NCBI GenBank assembly: GCA_013399895.1
Contig: VXBA01002873.1
Coordinates: 579,186-643,185, forward strand
From: Serilophus lunatus
Taxonomy: Eukaryota > Chordata > Aves > Passeriformes > Eurylaimidae
Direction: 5' to 3'
DNA length: 64,000 nt
Positions 1 to 12,450 of this stretch are shown piece after piece (the first letter of the stretch is position 1; each line of letters opens with the position of its first letter). The notes below the pieces were generated by a model, which worked only from the letters and a program-made list of their open reading frames with translations, was not told the DNA's origin and ran no database searches. Made by a program: the position numbers and the translations under genes.

Positions 1-1889
1 TTTTTAGTTGTCTTCTTCCTAATCTGTGGTAAAGTGCATTTAATAACTCACTTAAGGTGTCATCCATTAATATGAGTTACTGTTAGAACTAATTAATAGA
101 GCTGAAATTATTTTGTAATGAGAAATTGAAGTATTGCAGTGTTTTAAAAAAATTACCATTCATAGCTAATTAACGTTTAACAATGCAAATAAGCTGATAA
201 TTATTTTTCAAGCCATAGAAAAATTCTGTGACATTTTATACACTACCTTTGTGATCCTAATTGTTTCTGAAAAATATTTTTAGAGATAAATAGTCTGAAG
301 AAATTTCCCTGGATAAAAGGCATTTTCTGAAGTGTACAATGAATGAAAGCTCTCCTTTTGTTCATGTGGGGCCACATTCAGCAGCTGTTTCTCCCTGTAA
401 ATACTAATGAAGTGAAGGAAAAATTAAGGGTCACAAAGGTAGGTGGAAGAGGAAATTTTGTGGGTCTTGGTGAAAATTTCCTGGCTGCTGCAAGTCAGAC
501 ATTCTTCTCATTGGCTGCTGTAGATAAAATGTGGTCCTGGTGGGCTGAAATTATTTGGAGCCTTTGGGAGAGAAAATGCTAACAAGTGGACACAAAATTC
601 ACAACTGTTCTTAGGTCATATATATGTTAAAGGAACACAGAAACAAAAAGGAAAACTAAAAGTCTGACCCTGTGTGGCAGCATGTGGCATGTGAGGTCAG
701 TCCCCCAGAAATCAAGGTTTTGATTCTTCTTTCCAGTTTTCATCAATTAGGATGTTACTTGAACCAAGAGTTTTCAAAGGTAGCATCGAATTTTCAGTGT
801 CCTTTTAAGTGGCCAGCCTGGTGCCACAGGCATCCCCTGCTGATCAGGTGGGAGCCACTGCAGGCACAGGTGAAGTTTTGTTCCAGTCTCCAGCTTTTTT
901 CACCCATTTTTCACAACCAGTCCAAGTCAATATTAAAATCTGTTCTGTAGTGACACGAGTGGCCACTTTCTCATGACTGTTAATTTTGATAAATTAACTC
1001 TACTTTTACTGTGCCCTGATTTTTATCCCAACTTTGTGATCTTTATTGTATTTATGATATCAGTTTAATGTGAGAAAAACTATTTTTACCAGAAGTTTTG
1101 CTGAAAGTACTCAGGTTTTGGTTGTGGGCTTTTTTAGCCAACTGGCAATAAATACTATTTTATTTAGCAGGTAATATGTAACCAGCTGGCAAGTGAATCA
1201 CAGACGCTCCTGCTGGTGTCCCACTAAGCACAAACACATTATACACCTGACATTTTTAAGTATATCCCAGTTTCTCCAGCAAGACAGTGCCACTAGCTGC
1301 CAAGCGTGTGGTCTATTCTTACCACTTTTTTTACCTTTTATCAGTAAATTAGAGATATCTTCTGCCTTTGAGTTGTCAGATAGTATAAATCATCCAGGCA
1401 CCACCCACACTGCCACAGAAGAGTCTTCCTTGGTGGTTCTTAAAGATGGGGTAATTTTTTGTCATCCCACTCTCAGATACCCACTCCTCCCCACTATGGG
1501 CCTTCCCCCAGGACTATCCACCACTGCTTTTTTACTGTTGAACTGGGGATCTGCAAACTAGGACTGACCCATCTTCCTTAGAAATTGATTTAATTTTGCA
1601 TGTTGCTTTAGAACTCAGACAAGGCCTTGTGATTGTGTCCTGTATAACCATCTGGGAGTTTCCCATAAAACCATGTTTTGCTGAAAGCCACTGTTTCTGT
1701 TTGTGCATTCTTGTGCAATATTTTTACCTGAAAGACGTCACCCGTTTGTGTCCGGTGTTTCTGTGCCAGAGGAAAAAGAACAGTGAAGGTAATATTTTAT
1801 GAAATCATTTGATTATTTTAAGTTGAAATTAGCAATTGATGAAACACAAGTACTGAATCAAGACTTCTAGAAGTTTGGGTTTGACAAAA
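1..1889. other. Unique AT-rich non-coding DNA
   Basis: No gene or repeat recognised. The first 330 bases are dense in TAAT-type motifs and hold a perfect octamer ATGCAAAT (183-190), the classical POU-factor site. That would suit an enhancer but also occurs by chance in AT-rich DNA. The short frames here (up to 122 codons, 1193-1561) show no domain, no recognisable composition and no splice-site support, so none is called as a gene. Confidence 0.6.
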
Positions 1890-1955
1890 TTGAGCCTGGA
1901 ACCAGGTGCACCATTTAGTTGGCATGTGAGTCACATAACCTCTTAAACCAGGGGG
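1890..1955 (+). repeat. Possible MIR-like SINE remnant
   Basis: The stretch resembles the internal part of a MIR (CORE-SINE) consensus. It has a word like 'catttagttggcatgtga', then 'gtcacataacctctt', matching the order 'acttactagctgtgtgacc...gtcacttaacctct' with about 10 bases missing between the blocks. The match is short and the rest of the element is not visible. It could be chance; an alignment to the MIR consensus would decide. Confidence 0.2.
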
Positions 1956-4900
1956 AAAAACTTGTAGACCAGCAGCAAGTTACTACTCTGCCAACATTTT
2001 CCTGCCATCAGAAGTATTTGGAACAGTGTTTGCTTATGTTTTCATCCTTTTATGCTGATTTAATAATTAAAATATTAAACCCATTCCACAGGTATGCTTT
2101 GGACACTATTTTATGTACATTTACATTTAATGTTTAATAACTAGTGAAGTTGGAGGTTGTGACTTTAAGGATTCCTTTGCCACCTTTGATTAATGTTAGT
2201 ATGAGGCCCTACCCGGGTGGTTTATTGGTAGTTTATTGAGTGGTTCCATGTCCTGCTTCTCGTTTCCTCCAGGACCAAGCTCAGGCTGGCTGGCCACCCC
2301 TGCTTTGGGCCTCTGGCAGTCATTTTACTCACTTGGCTCAGAACAGTTATTAATGATCATTTGAGCACCTCTTGATCTAAAATTTATGGATATTTTACAA
2401 TTAAATGTCTTTTCATATTAATTTTAATATATATTTGAGAAATGTGGCATGAAAAATAATGCTTTCAGCAGCTGTATTCTCATCAGTCTTGCATGTTGTG
2501 CTTATCATCTTGCAATGGTAGTGTCTGAAAACCTTAGCCCTGTGTGTTGCAGAGCAGTGAAGCAATTTAGAGAGGCAGATTTTCAGGGCAGTTAGTACTT
2601 GAAGTAACACAGATTTTTGCAACTTGCACTTCTAATGTATCAAATGCCTGAAGGTATGGGCTTAATTGTCGTAATTCAGACTGCACATCACAGAGTGTGG
2701 TTGCTCTCAAATTTTTAATGTCCAAATACATCTATACAAAAGGAGAGAGAAGGCTGAGAAGCTTTCCTGTTGCAGCTCTCAGGCTCTTGTGCTTCTCCAT
2801 TATGCCTGTTAACAACTACACGAGAAACAAGCAGCAGATTTTTTTCCACTCCACAAGTAATTGTCTGCACAGCAGTGACAGATGTGCAATATAGCAGCTT
2901 CTTCAGGAAAAAATTAACAGTTTGTCCAGCATGTCAGCTTGCTCTTTTTAGTGCTTCGGAGGTCTTGGCCCCATTATGGATGATTTAGAAATTGAGGCAA
3001 GCTAAGACCAGCTGCCTGGGTTGAAAGCCTTAGTTAGTAGCCCTCATCTGCATTCCAGTATTCACTTACATCTAGAAATTGGTAGGGCCCCTCTGGCCAC
3101 AAGATGAGTATGGGCTGACAATGCCTTGATTTGTTGAGAGAGAGAATAAATGGGTTTTTCAGAAGATGAGGAAATATCACCATTACTGGCCAATTTACAG
3201 CATTTTATCTGTTCTTCAGACATGTCACTTTTGTTATTGTTGCATGGTAATTACATAGTGGAACGGAAAGAAAACAAATTCTGGTTACATATTCAGATGG
3301 ATTGCAAAATCATATAATCCTCATAAATGCCCATTTATGATACACACGGATGAAAGGTTCATTTTAATTTTGAATAGCTAGCACAGCCATAAATAGGATA
3401 TAGGATTAGATCCCACAGAATCTGATTACCTAAAAGCAAATAGTATTTTTCTTCACTTTTTTCATAACTAGGAAATTCAGTGCGTGCAGGGTATTTAAAT
3501 AAGCAGTTTTTTCAAAAAATATATGAAGTAAATAGTTCAGTAGTTCCTTTATTTTAAATGTAATAATTTGGGACTATTTAGCTAAGTCTTTTCTGAAGTA
3601 CTTGTTTGTAAAAACACATCAACTCATCAATATTGCTGAGAAAGATATCTCACAGCTGAACCTTGTTGCAGGCTGTCCATTTATGACAAATAGAAGAGGC
3701 TTTGCTTCTTGGGTATCTAGTGCAACAGGGCAAAAGATGGTCAGCATTGCACATTTACAAGGAATTGCAACTGTTAGACCTTCTTAGCTGTTTTAAACAA
3801 AGTTCAGGGCAAATGATAAATTTAAGAAGTAAGTTCTTTCAAAACACCAAGTAGCTGCAGTTTTGGCAATAGCTTTCACACATGAATTGTCTAAAGTACA
3901 GGACGCTCAATTTTCCTCACTGTGAAGGCACCAGGAAAAGAGTGGTGTGAAAATGCATGCACAGATTAGCAGAAATCTGTGCAATTAATTCCTGATCATT
4001 AAAGTGAAAAGAAACTGCTTTGTAAAGCTGTCTGCTTCATAAATTGTTAGTGTTCAAATTATCTTCATGAGATGATGCCTTCTCAACTTTAGGGAGGGCT
4101 TGCCAATGGTTCAAGAAGAGTAGAGATGGCAGGGAAGGGAGCACCCATGAAGTTTTGGACCCTCTCAAGCCCTCTGCCTATGAGCAGACATCCCTCTCTC
4201 TGAAGGGAAGCCAAACTCAGTTCATCCAGCCAGACATGGCACAGGCTGCCTGAACCATGGTAAATGAGCTCCATTGGAGAAATGGAGACTATGTGCTTCC
4301 AAAGGAAGAAAGATTTGAAAGCTTCAGGTTTGGATACGTCCCTATAGAGTGCAGTGTGGTGCTAGGCCATTCTTCATGTTAGAAGTTATGTTCTGGAGCA
4401 GAGAATTAATGAAGACATTTAATCAAAAGGAGTGTAATTAGGCCCCTAATAAATGTTTACATGTAGCAAAATCTAGCCTGATTTTTTTTCAGCTGCTTTT
4501 ATTCAAATACATCATAAGTGTAAGTTGGTACCAGTATCTGAGGAAATGGACCTCAGTTGCATCTGGTCTCAAGTGATTAAATTTTATCTGCCTGAATTTG
4601 TTAACCATGTAAGCATTCAAAAGTTTATAGTTTGGAAGCAGTTGTTACAGTTCAGTTTCTGACTGAAATAAGCCTAAAGTTATCACAGGTAAATATTATT
4701 TAAATGATTGGTATTATACTCTTCCTAAACCTTACACAATATTTGTAATAATTTACTTTTTTTCTTCCTTCCTCTTGGCAAGTCCTTAAACTATATATAG
4801 CTATTGATAAGACTGGTACCAGTGAAAGATTTCCAAAGGCAATTACTTAGTGGATCAGACTTTCTGGTAGTAGGAGAGGAAATATGTAAAAAGGCTAATC

Positions 4901-5801
4901 TCTGAGACACAGTGATAGATATTCCATTACTTCAGATATCTGAAGATGAACTTCCAGTTTGTTAGGAATCCATCTAGGGAGGTGGACAGTGGGTTTTGTG
5001 ATGAGTTAAAGTGGGGTGATGAGCAGAAGAGCTGTTGTTCAAGATTTCAGTGGAAACTGGATAACATGATCTGAATGATTCTTCTGTGGTTTTACAGCTG
5101 ATTCATGTGCTTTAAGATTCATGTGCTTCTGGGTAAAGTAGTGGCAAATGTACAAAATAGCTACAAGAAACATATCTTGGGAGACACATCTGTAAGAAAA
5201 ATTGCTGCAGTTAGCTGAAGGGGTTCAGGTACATTAAGTGCATTTGCTACAGTTTTGAATGCTTGGATTCAGCCTCAGATTAAGTATGTGCTTTGTTGTT
5301 GTTATTGTTGTTAATTTACCTTCTAAATCCTTTCTGAATATTGTTACACAGTGCTTGTGAACAGCAGTGGGTAGAAATACTCATTCCTCTGCCACTGCTG
5401 TTACAGCCTGAAATCTATCCCCTATGCCAGTCTTCAAAGTCTTCAACAAAATGTATTTGCTCTCCTAGAGACACAGCAGAATTTGAAAATCCCAGTGCTG
5501 GTGCCTGCTATTTCCCAGAGTGAAAAGCATGTCCACAGCCTCCATGACAACATATCCATCCACCACCACCCTCTCCTCTGCACACTCACTCATGTCCACA
5601 TCTGTGACTACAGCAACATCTGCCCGATGGCAAGTGACCCCTTCTCTCACTGTTCTTTGTGACAGTTCTGTTGTGTCCCTTCTTAGAAGACTATCTAATG
5701 TGACTCGTCAACAAAACTCTTGTTGTCCCCATTGTTCTGAAATTATATGGGGGATGTTCCAAAAATGGACTTGCTGTATTTTCTGTGTGAGTGTGTATGC
5801 A

Positions 5802-5806
<5 letters not shown>
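1956..5806. other. Unique non-coding DNA
   Basis: Nothing recognised. Only short frames of 60-72 codons occur, on both strands, with no coding texture. A short TTG/TTA-rich run lies near 5295-5320. No promoter or RNA gene could be supported. Confidence 0.55.

Positions 5807-5835
<29 letters not shown>
5807..5835 (+). repeat. (GT)n microsatellite
   Basis: About 14 uninterrupted GT units, preceded by an imperfect GT-rich lead-in from about 5784 (interrupted by GA and ATGCAT). It creates the Cys-Val run in a 201-codon plus-strand frame (5520-6125) and a Thr-His run in the opposite frame; neither is a gene. Confidence 0.97.
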
Positions 5836-6188
5836 CACCCATATGGGAAAAGCAGCCTTTTGACCTGTGTGCCATCCAAAGGAGTTTTTCATTCCAGCCT
5901 TCGGCAGTTACTCAGTATGATGACATATGCACACCTAGAAGAAGCATAATATACAACAAAGTGAAGATTTCAGCTTTGGTGAATCACTGCCTTGTTTTTC
6001 CCCTCTTCCATTCAGACTGCAGACTTTCTGCTGCTTTCACACACACTAAGAAGAGTGTTAGATGTAGCTACACGCTGCTGTATCCTGACCTTAAACAAGC
6101 ATCCAAACGGCTGTTGAAAACCTGAATAGTTGGTCATCATCTTTAAAAAGACCACAGATTTTCCATGAGCAAAATTGTGAAGAAATCC

Positions 6189-6211
6189 ATTATTATTATT
6201 ATTATTATTAT
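6189..6211 (+). repeat. (ATT)n microsatellite
   Basis: About 7.5 perfect ATT units in otherwise ordinary sequence. The run is short enough to be only weakly polymorphic. Confidence 0.95.
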
Positions 6212-9200
6212 CTTGAATTTCTTAGTGGCCCTGAACCTTCCATAATATCCAGCCTTCTGGAACAACTGCTTCCAAATGCAGCCTTACATTGGATCGTAGT
6301 GTCTGGAACATCAGCCAGTAGGAGTATTCTACTAATGCATCTTCCCTTATTTTCTGACATGAAAACTAAGGTAGGATACTGCAGTTTATTCAAAAGCCTT
6401 GGGTTTTTTATATCTTAGACATATTCATAATAGGTGGGGTTGTGTAGGCAATACCTCAAGAAGGCAAGGAGAAAGCCACAACAAATTCCAATAAAGCTGG
6501 AAGCACAGTAAGGATGTGGACGTATTTCATGTATAATTAAGTTGAAGTGCAGTTATCTCAAGGGTCCTTAAAACCACTTGTTGACTAAAACAACCCCAAA
6601 AGCTCTTTTACTGGAAACTGGTAGAAGATCACTACAAGAGAGTTCAACAGCAGGAGTTGAAACTGTACTACATTCATGCTAGTAACAGAGTAGGCAGTAG
6701 TCAGCTTTCCCACCTGTGCCAGCTCTAGCACAGAGAGGTGTGGGCAGTCAGAAGGAAATTAAAGTCTGGCACAGTCCCCAAAGCTGGGAAGCATTGACGA
6801 TGATACTCCTCAGCCTCTGCAGGAGGGCAGGGATGCTGCTACACCCTCCAGCCCTTTTCCTGCAGCAGCATGCTTGGAGAAGGTCGGGAATAGGTCTGTA
6901 TGTACGGGTTAAAGGCACTTGTCTGCAAAATAGTTTCTCACTTCATAATGCTCAAGGAGTAACCTAGATTCACAGCATGTATTTGCATTCCTGTTCTCAA
7001 AACTGCCACATTTTTGCATGGAGAGCATTGTGTTTAAGGGACTGTTTTGGAGATTTAGTTAGAGGAGACACCAGGGTTTTTGTGGCACCTCAGTGAAATC
7101 TAGTCTCCCTGTGATTCTGTTCTTCCAGAGAAAACCCAGATTATTCCTCTGCATTATTTGTTTGCACATCCATTTTTGTGTTGCTTTCTGTGACAGCTTC
7201 AGGGTGTAACCTTAATCCAGTCCAAACACAAGAGCAGTCAGTGGGTTTAGGTCAATCCTGGTTTCAATTCTCTCCTTAATATTTTATTTTGTATCTGTCA
7301 ACATCCACATGCTTAGAAGAAGATGTAGCAAGTAGTGCTGTGAAAGTCAAGACATATGAGAGCATGGTGTTCTAAAATAATTTGCTACACTGCTCATAAC
7401 AGACACTTCAACCAGTTAAGGGATTAATGACTAGTCTCAAAGTCACTGCTCAGATTTTTTGGGGAACTTTTTTCTTCAACCAGCTGATTCACTCTTCATT
7501 TCCTCTGATATTTTACTTCTGTGGCTAGTCAATATGGCAGAGCTTTTAAGGCAAAGCCATTTTCATAAATTACGTGGTTAATCCAGTGCAATATATAAAA
7601 TATACCTGTGAAATACAGAACAGACCAAAGAAATAGCAGTGCTGTTAAAATACAGTAGATCAATGTGCTGCCTAGTTCCTAAGCCCTACATGCCTTGCAC
7701 CAACCTGTAGACACCTGAAAAGTACTGTCCAGCTTTGAACAGAGACCACTGTTTTTCCTCAAGGACTTCACATCCATAAACTGGATTAGTTTAGTTAACC
7801 TGCAGGCTGCTCTTTTTCCTTATGTGGCACCTTTTCGTTAGTACTGCAACCTATTGTCAAGTATGAGACCTAATACCCTTCAGCAACAGAAGGCAAAGAT
7901 TAAATAAACTTCCTGGGGTCCCAGTACTTGCAAGGTGATCTCAGTGATGTGTGTTAGTGACAAAATAACACACAACACACCAGGGGTCTATAGGCAGTCA
8001 TGGAGCTGTTGCAGACTGGAGATTTTTAGCTGCTATGCAGCTGGAGGGATGCCCTCACAGGAAGCTCTGGCAGAGTTCGGTGAGACTCCTGGGAAAGAGG
8101 GTGCTGGGAGTGGTGAGGTCCTGTCAGCCCACCCAGCACGTGGGTGAGCACTTGCTGATAGAGACAGGATGGAGACAGTTCAAGCATCATCACTTACTAT
8201 TTAAAGAATAAATGCTGCAGGCTTAGATTTAAGGGACCTGCCAGCTGGAAGGACCCGGTTCTTTTTCCACAACAGCAGTCATCACTGCTAGTGACAGATC
8301 TTAAAACTGAGTATAAGCAACAGCTATTTTTCACACTGTCTTCTGCCATTTCCTCCTGTAAATAGCATGGGTTTGTATGTTAATGTTTCTATTGTTTTAA
8401 TATTCTTGTTTTCCTCATTCATATTCGAGGGTATTATTGTTAGTGCCAACTCATTTGATTTATTATTTAGAGCAAGCAGTTGTTCAAGAAGTCAGCACTA
8501 GATATTAAATGATGATTGCTTGCAATGAATTTCTTCTTGACATCTGCAAAGACAATTTTGCCTTTTCTTCTTCCACTTAACTCTAAATGAGAGATCTTAA
8601 GCATAGTTAAACAGCATTTATAATATGCTGACTGAAAATCATCTTGAAATAGGGAATATGAAGGCAAAAAGTTATTCGCATACAAAGCTCTCTTCGCTCT
8701 GAATTTAAAAAAAAAAAANAGATCATTTGCTTTAGGTGAACATTGCTATTCCTGATTATGGTTGTAGTAAAGAGAGAGGAAACTCCAGGGTCAAAGCCAC
8801 AGGTTTACTGGAGATGCAGATCTGACCCATTGGTTTCCTTTAGTGTGTGATTAGCAACAAGGAAAACAATTCCATAAAATAATGCAGGTATTTTTGATAC
8901 TTTTAGCTTACATGCTACATAAAAATACAGCTAAAGCCCATGGCATTCAGGAGGCATTTTCCACTGATTTGCATCAATATTCTGTCAGGTTTATAGTTAC
9001 TCAAAAATTTTTTGTAGCCATTGTGTTTTGGCCAAGAGAGTAACATCTCAGTGACTTTTTCATTAACATCAGTGTCATGATAAAGAAGTAAGAAACTGAG
9101 CTGCTGAAGGCACTTCATTATGCTTCAGAAGCAAACATGAAAGTAGCTGTAAATAAAGGTGCAGTTTAGATGTTGACTGGTACCAGCCAGGTTAGCTGGA

Positions 9201-11795
9201 CAAAATGAAAAAAAAAAAAAAAATTGAAGATTTAATTAATGTTAATAATTGAGAAGGCTGGTAGAACAAACAAATATATTATTTTACAAATGTCCCTACA
9301 AGAAGTGTATGAAAAGACTGAACTTCCTTTTTTGACTGATTCTTTTTTGTGATACAACTGTTTTTCCACAAATGGGAAAATACTAGTAGATAGCAACTGA
9401 GTGCATTGATGTCCTACTTTTCCACAGGGAAAGAAAAAAATAAAGCTGCTTTTATTTAAAATAGTTGACTTCTTTAAAACGTACAGCCATAGTGAAACAC
9501 TGAAGCAGAAAATAGTTTTTGGCATTGGATGCAACACTGTATTTCTGAATATATTATCACGAAGCTAATTGTCACAGAATTAGATGTGAATTTTGTGACA
9601 CACCCTAACAACAGTGACATGAGATGCAGAGCGGGCATTTCTTACATAAATATTTTGCCTCTTTCCTTTTAGATTGTGGCAAACAGTAAAAACAACTCTT
9701 GCTATAGCACGCTTGGAAGCCACAACCAGATTGTGCTCTCATTTTAAACCTTGTAGTTTGAGTACCTTGTCCTTCTGCTAGGTCTTACACATCTGCTAAA
9801 GAAGGGAAAAACATCATCCTACAAATTGATTTGATATTAGGTAATTATAAGGGAATGGAGAAGGGCACAATAATAGAATATTATCTTAATTTTTTCTCAT
9901 TTTATTCATAAGATGTAGTTGTTTTATCAGCTATCAGCATGCTTGATGGTGTGATGTGACCTAAAGTTTCTTTCAGCATTCATTAGACATGGTTTTCTTA
10001 TCAAGATGAGAATTCAGACTTAAACCTGCCACCTATGTCTTTTTTTCTGAACCATTATGTATTCCACATAGGCCACACAGGTTGCAAAATATTATTCTGC
10101 TAGCAAATTATTCTGTTGCACTGGCTTTTTTTTTACATCTCATCATAGTCCAGTTTGTCTTATTTTTAAAGGCCATATTATGCATTTTGAAGAAGATAAA
10201 TTGATAACATGTATTTTAGATATCTCTATGATTACTTTGGAATGGGTAATTCTCAAGAGCGTGTGTAAATGTGTACATGAATATAATTCTTCTTATCCTT
10301 ATTTCCAGAGAAATTTTTAAATGGTGATGGGCTGTCATTGGGAAAGACAGTAACAAGCGCATGTTTAAATCTCAGTGACTTCAGACAAAATGTATGTTCA
10401 CTAACACTGTTCTGAACAGGAATACTTACCTGACCTAGGACTGTGTGGAAAAGATGGTTAAGAAGATACAGGCACATAAATAACCTTTTATGTGCTTGGA
10501 TTTGAATATGAATCCTTGGCCCAAGGTAAGTAGCATGTGAACACAGTGGCAGGAAGGTGCAGCTGGCTCCCTGTGGTGCAAGAAACAACCAATGCAATTT
10601 TTGCCCAAGGTAGAAGCAGTGGTAGGAAGGGCTGGGCAAGGCTTCCAGCTTAGAACAGGAGCAAAACATGAGGCTTGATAAGACCTCCTTGATGGTGATC
10701 TAGGGACAAGGGTGCCCAGCGACACTGAGAAGCCTCACTCACATTGGAGACACGAATGAGACTATGATCATTATTGATCCAGTAGATGGCTCTTTCTGAG
10801 CCAATAGAGGTCTGATGATCGTGAATTAGAGGCTTTTAAATAGACCTTGTGAATCACTTAACAGAGTAAAACTGCTTCAAAACAGATGCTGCAGTTTTTG
10901 GTGTAGATTCTTCTCAGTTCCCAGGTTCCTGAGCATCACCTCAAAGACTGCCTCACATGCACACCACACCCAAAAGGTGAAAACATTAGTGTTAATGCTG
11001 GGATTTGTGATTTCCTTGATTCATTTCACTATTGTCACACTTTTTAAACCTCTCTTTCATATGGTCAATCAACAGCTACCAAATTAAACAACTGAAAACA
11101 GATAGAGAATTTCTGTCACAGAAAACAAACAAAAAAAAGCTTCTTCTGAAACTAGTGTTTCTTTGTGTTCTGTAACTTAGTGTTGCTGTGTACACTAGTG
11201 GCTTTTTTTTCCTTTTCTGTTTTTTACCTTTTTGGTTTTTCTTTTTCCCCCTGAAGTGCTACTGGATTGCATCTTTGCATATGAAATTTAAGCCTAGAGC
11301 TTATTGTTAATGTTGATTAATTATAAACTGCTTTTTTTAGGGTTATAAAAGAAATCCTGTCACATTTTTGAGTACAGTAGCATGAGCTTGCTTCCCTGGC
11401 ACCAAAATAAAATATATTTTACTCCTTAAATAAGTTCTGTTAAGTCATTCACAGTTTTGAAATCCTCATACATTTCTTTCATGATTCTGCTGTGGAGTTA
11501 TCCTTGTTGTTCTGAAAAGGATAGTCTCAAGTCTTAGCCTGTACTTCCAAGTCCTGCTCTTTATTGCCTTAGGAGTATACAAAGGTTTAGATTGCATCTT
11601 TTCAATGCATTATGGCACTGCAGCCTAAAGCCAGTGCTTGTTTTTTAACTGGCAACCTGCCTGTATGAATGGAGGAAGCAGATTGCCTCTTTGCTGAACA
11701 CTTAGACAAGGTACTGATTTAACAACAGTGGACAAGCAGCTGGGAGCTGGGCTGTCAGCCTGTCACACACTGACAAATCTGTTGTTCATATTCAG
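6212..11795. other. Unique non-coding DNA
   Basis: No gene or transposon recognised. There is a poly-A run at 9208-9223 and another at about 8707-8718 that ends in an undetermined base (8719). The longest frame, 10253-10669 on the minus strand (138 codons), lacks any recognisable domain. A long pyrimidine-rich tract lies at about 11199-11250. Confidence 0.55.
8719..8719. other. Undetermined base in a poly-A run
   Basis: A single 'n' closes a run of twelve A residues. It is most likely a homopolymer length or base-call uncertainty in the assembly, not a scaffold gap. Confidence 0.9.
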
Positions 11796-11892
11796 GCAGG
11801 ATGTTCCAGTTAGATTGCCATCAGTATCGTCCATCTACCACAGGCGTGCGAGGCGGACCGGCATCTCCTGCATACCCACAGACGAAAAGCTG
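11796..11892 (+). other. Candidate cryptic exon, CpG-dense
   Basis: In a CpG-poor window this stretch holds six CpGs between 11828 and 11884. It is preceded by a pyrimidine-leaning acceptor-like 'gttgttcatattcag' ending at 11795. It can be followed by a weak donor, CTG|GTGATA, after 11892. From an ATG at 11801 it reads 31 codons to a TGA at 11894-11896, ending in Pro-Ala-Tyr-Pro-Gln-Thr-Lys-Ser-Trp; a second plus frame is also open (11728-11937). I do not recognise either peptide. It may be an alternative exon, a small ORF, or merely a relic CpG patch. The donor is poor, so confidence is low. Confidence 0.2.
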
Positions 11893-12416
11893 GTGATACA
11901 GCTTTCTGGGGGAACCTCAAGAAAACAGTTAATTTGACTTTTTTTCTTTCTTGCAGTGGTCTCCTACAATAAGACTGGGAAGGCAGCAGATTCAGTGTTT
12001 GCCTCTCTCTTTGTTCCCCCATTTTGTATGCTGGAATTATGTGTGCAAATTGTTGGTTGCTCCAATTTCATATCTCAGGCATGAAAGGAAACCTCTGAAT
12101 GGAGCCTTACCACTTTTGATAAAGCCATGAAAGCTTTTTCAAAAGGCCAATTCAATAAAATGCAGTCTAACTAAACCAGAAATAATAAAACCAAAAATGT
12201 TGATTAATAAAGATACACTGAAATTACATTGTTCTGGCTTCCAGACTCATTTTTAACATATTTTCATACAACTGCTAGATTTGTAACACTATAATAATGC
12301 ACTCCAGAACAATTTCATTCCCACAGTCAAGCTCAGTCTGTGTGGGTGAACTCTGGGCTAAAACCTGAAACCTGTCTGTCTACATTCACGTTAATCAGTT
12401 GGAATCAATCTATATT
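11893..12416. other. Non-coding DNA, nothing recognised
   Basis: No gene, repeat or motif cluster was seen. A short pyrimidine tract and CAG (11939-11956) look like another 3' splice site but no open frame of note follows. Confidence 0.5.
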
Positions 12417-12450
12417 GGGTTTGGGCGTAAGAGTGGGGGCAAGGAGGGGG
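12417..12450 (+). other. G-quadruplex candidate
   Basis: Four G-runs (12417-12419, 12423-12425, 12435-12439, 12446-12450) are separated by spacers of 3, 9 and 6 bases. One spacer exceeds the usual limit of 7, so this is a relaxed match to the quadruplex pattern. It stands out because its surroundings are AT-rich. No gene start is visible nearby. Confidence 0.4.

Noticed and set aside
5520..6125. 201-codon plus-strand frame
   Set aside because: It runs through the (GT)n microsatellite, has low-complexity Ser/Thr at the start and no recognisable domain. Overlapping minus frames are also open.
8719..8719. Assembly gap
   Set aside because: Only single undetermined bases occur (8719 and 62489), not runs that would mark scaffold joins.
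10253..10725. Two overlapping minus-strand frames (138 and 96 codons)
   Set aside because: Two frames of the same strand open together point to composition; no domain or splice context was found.
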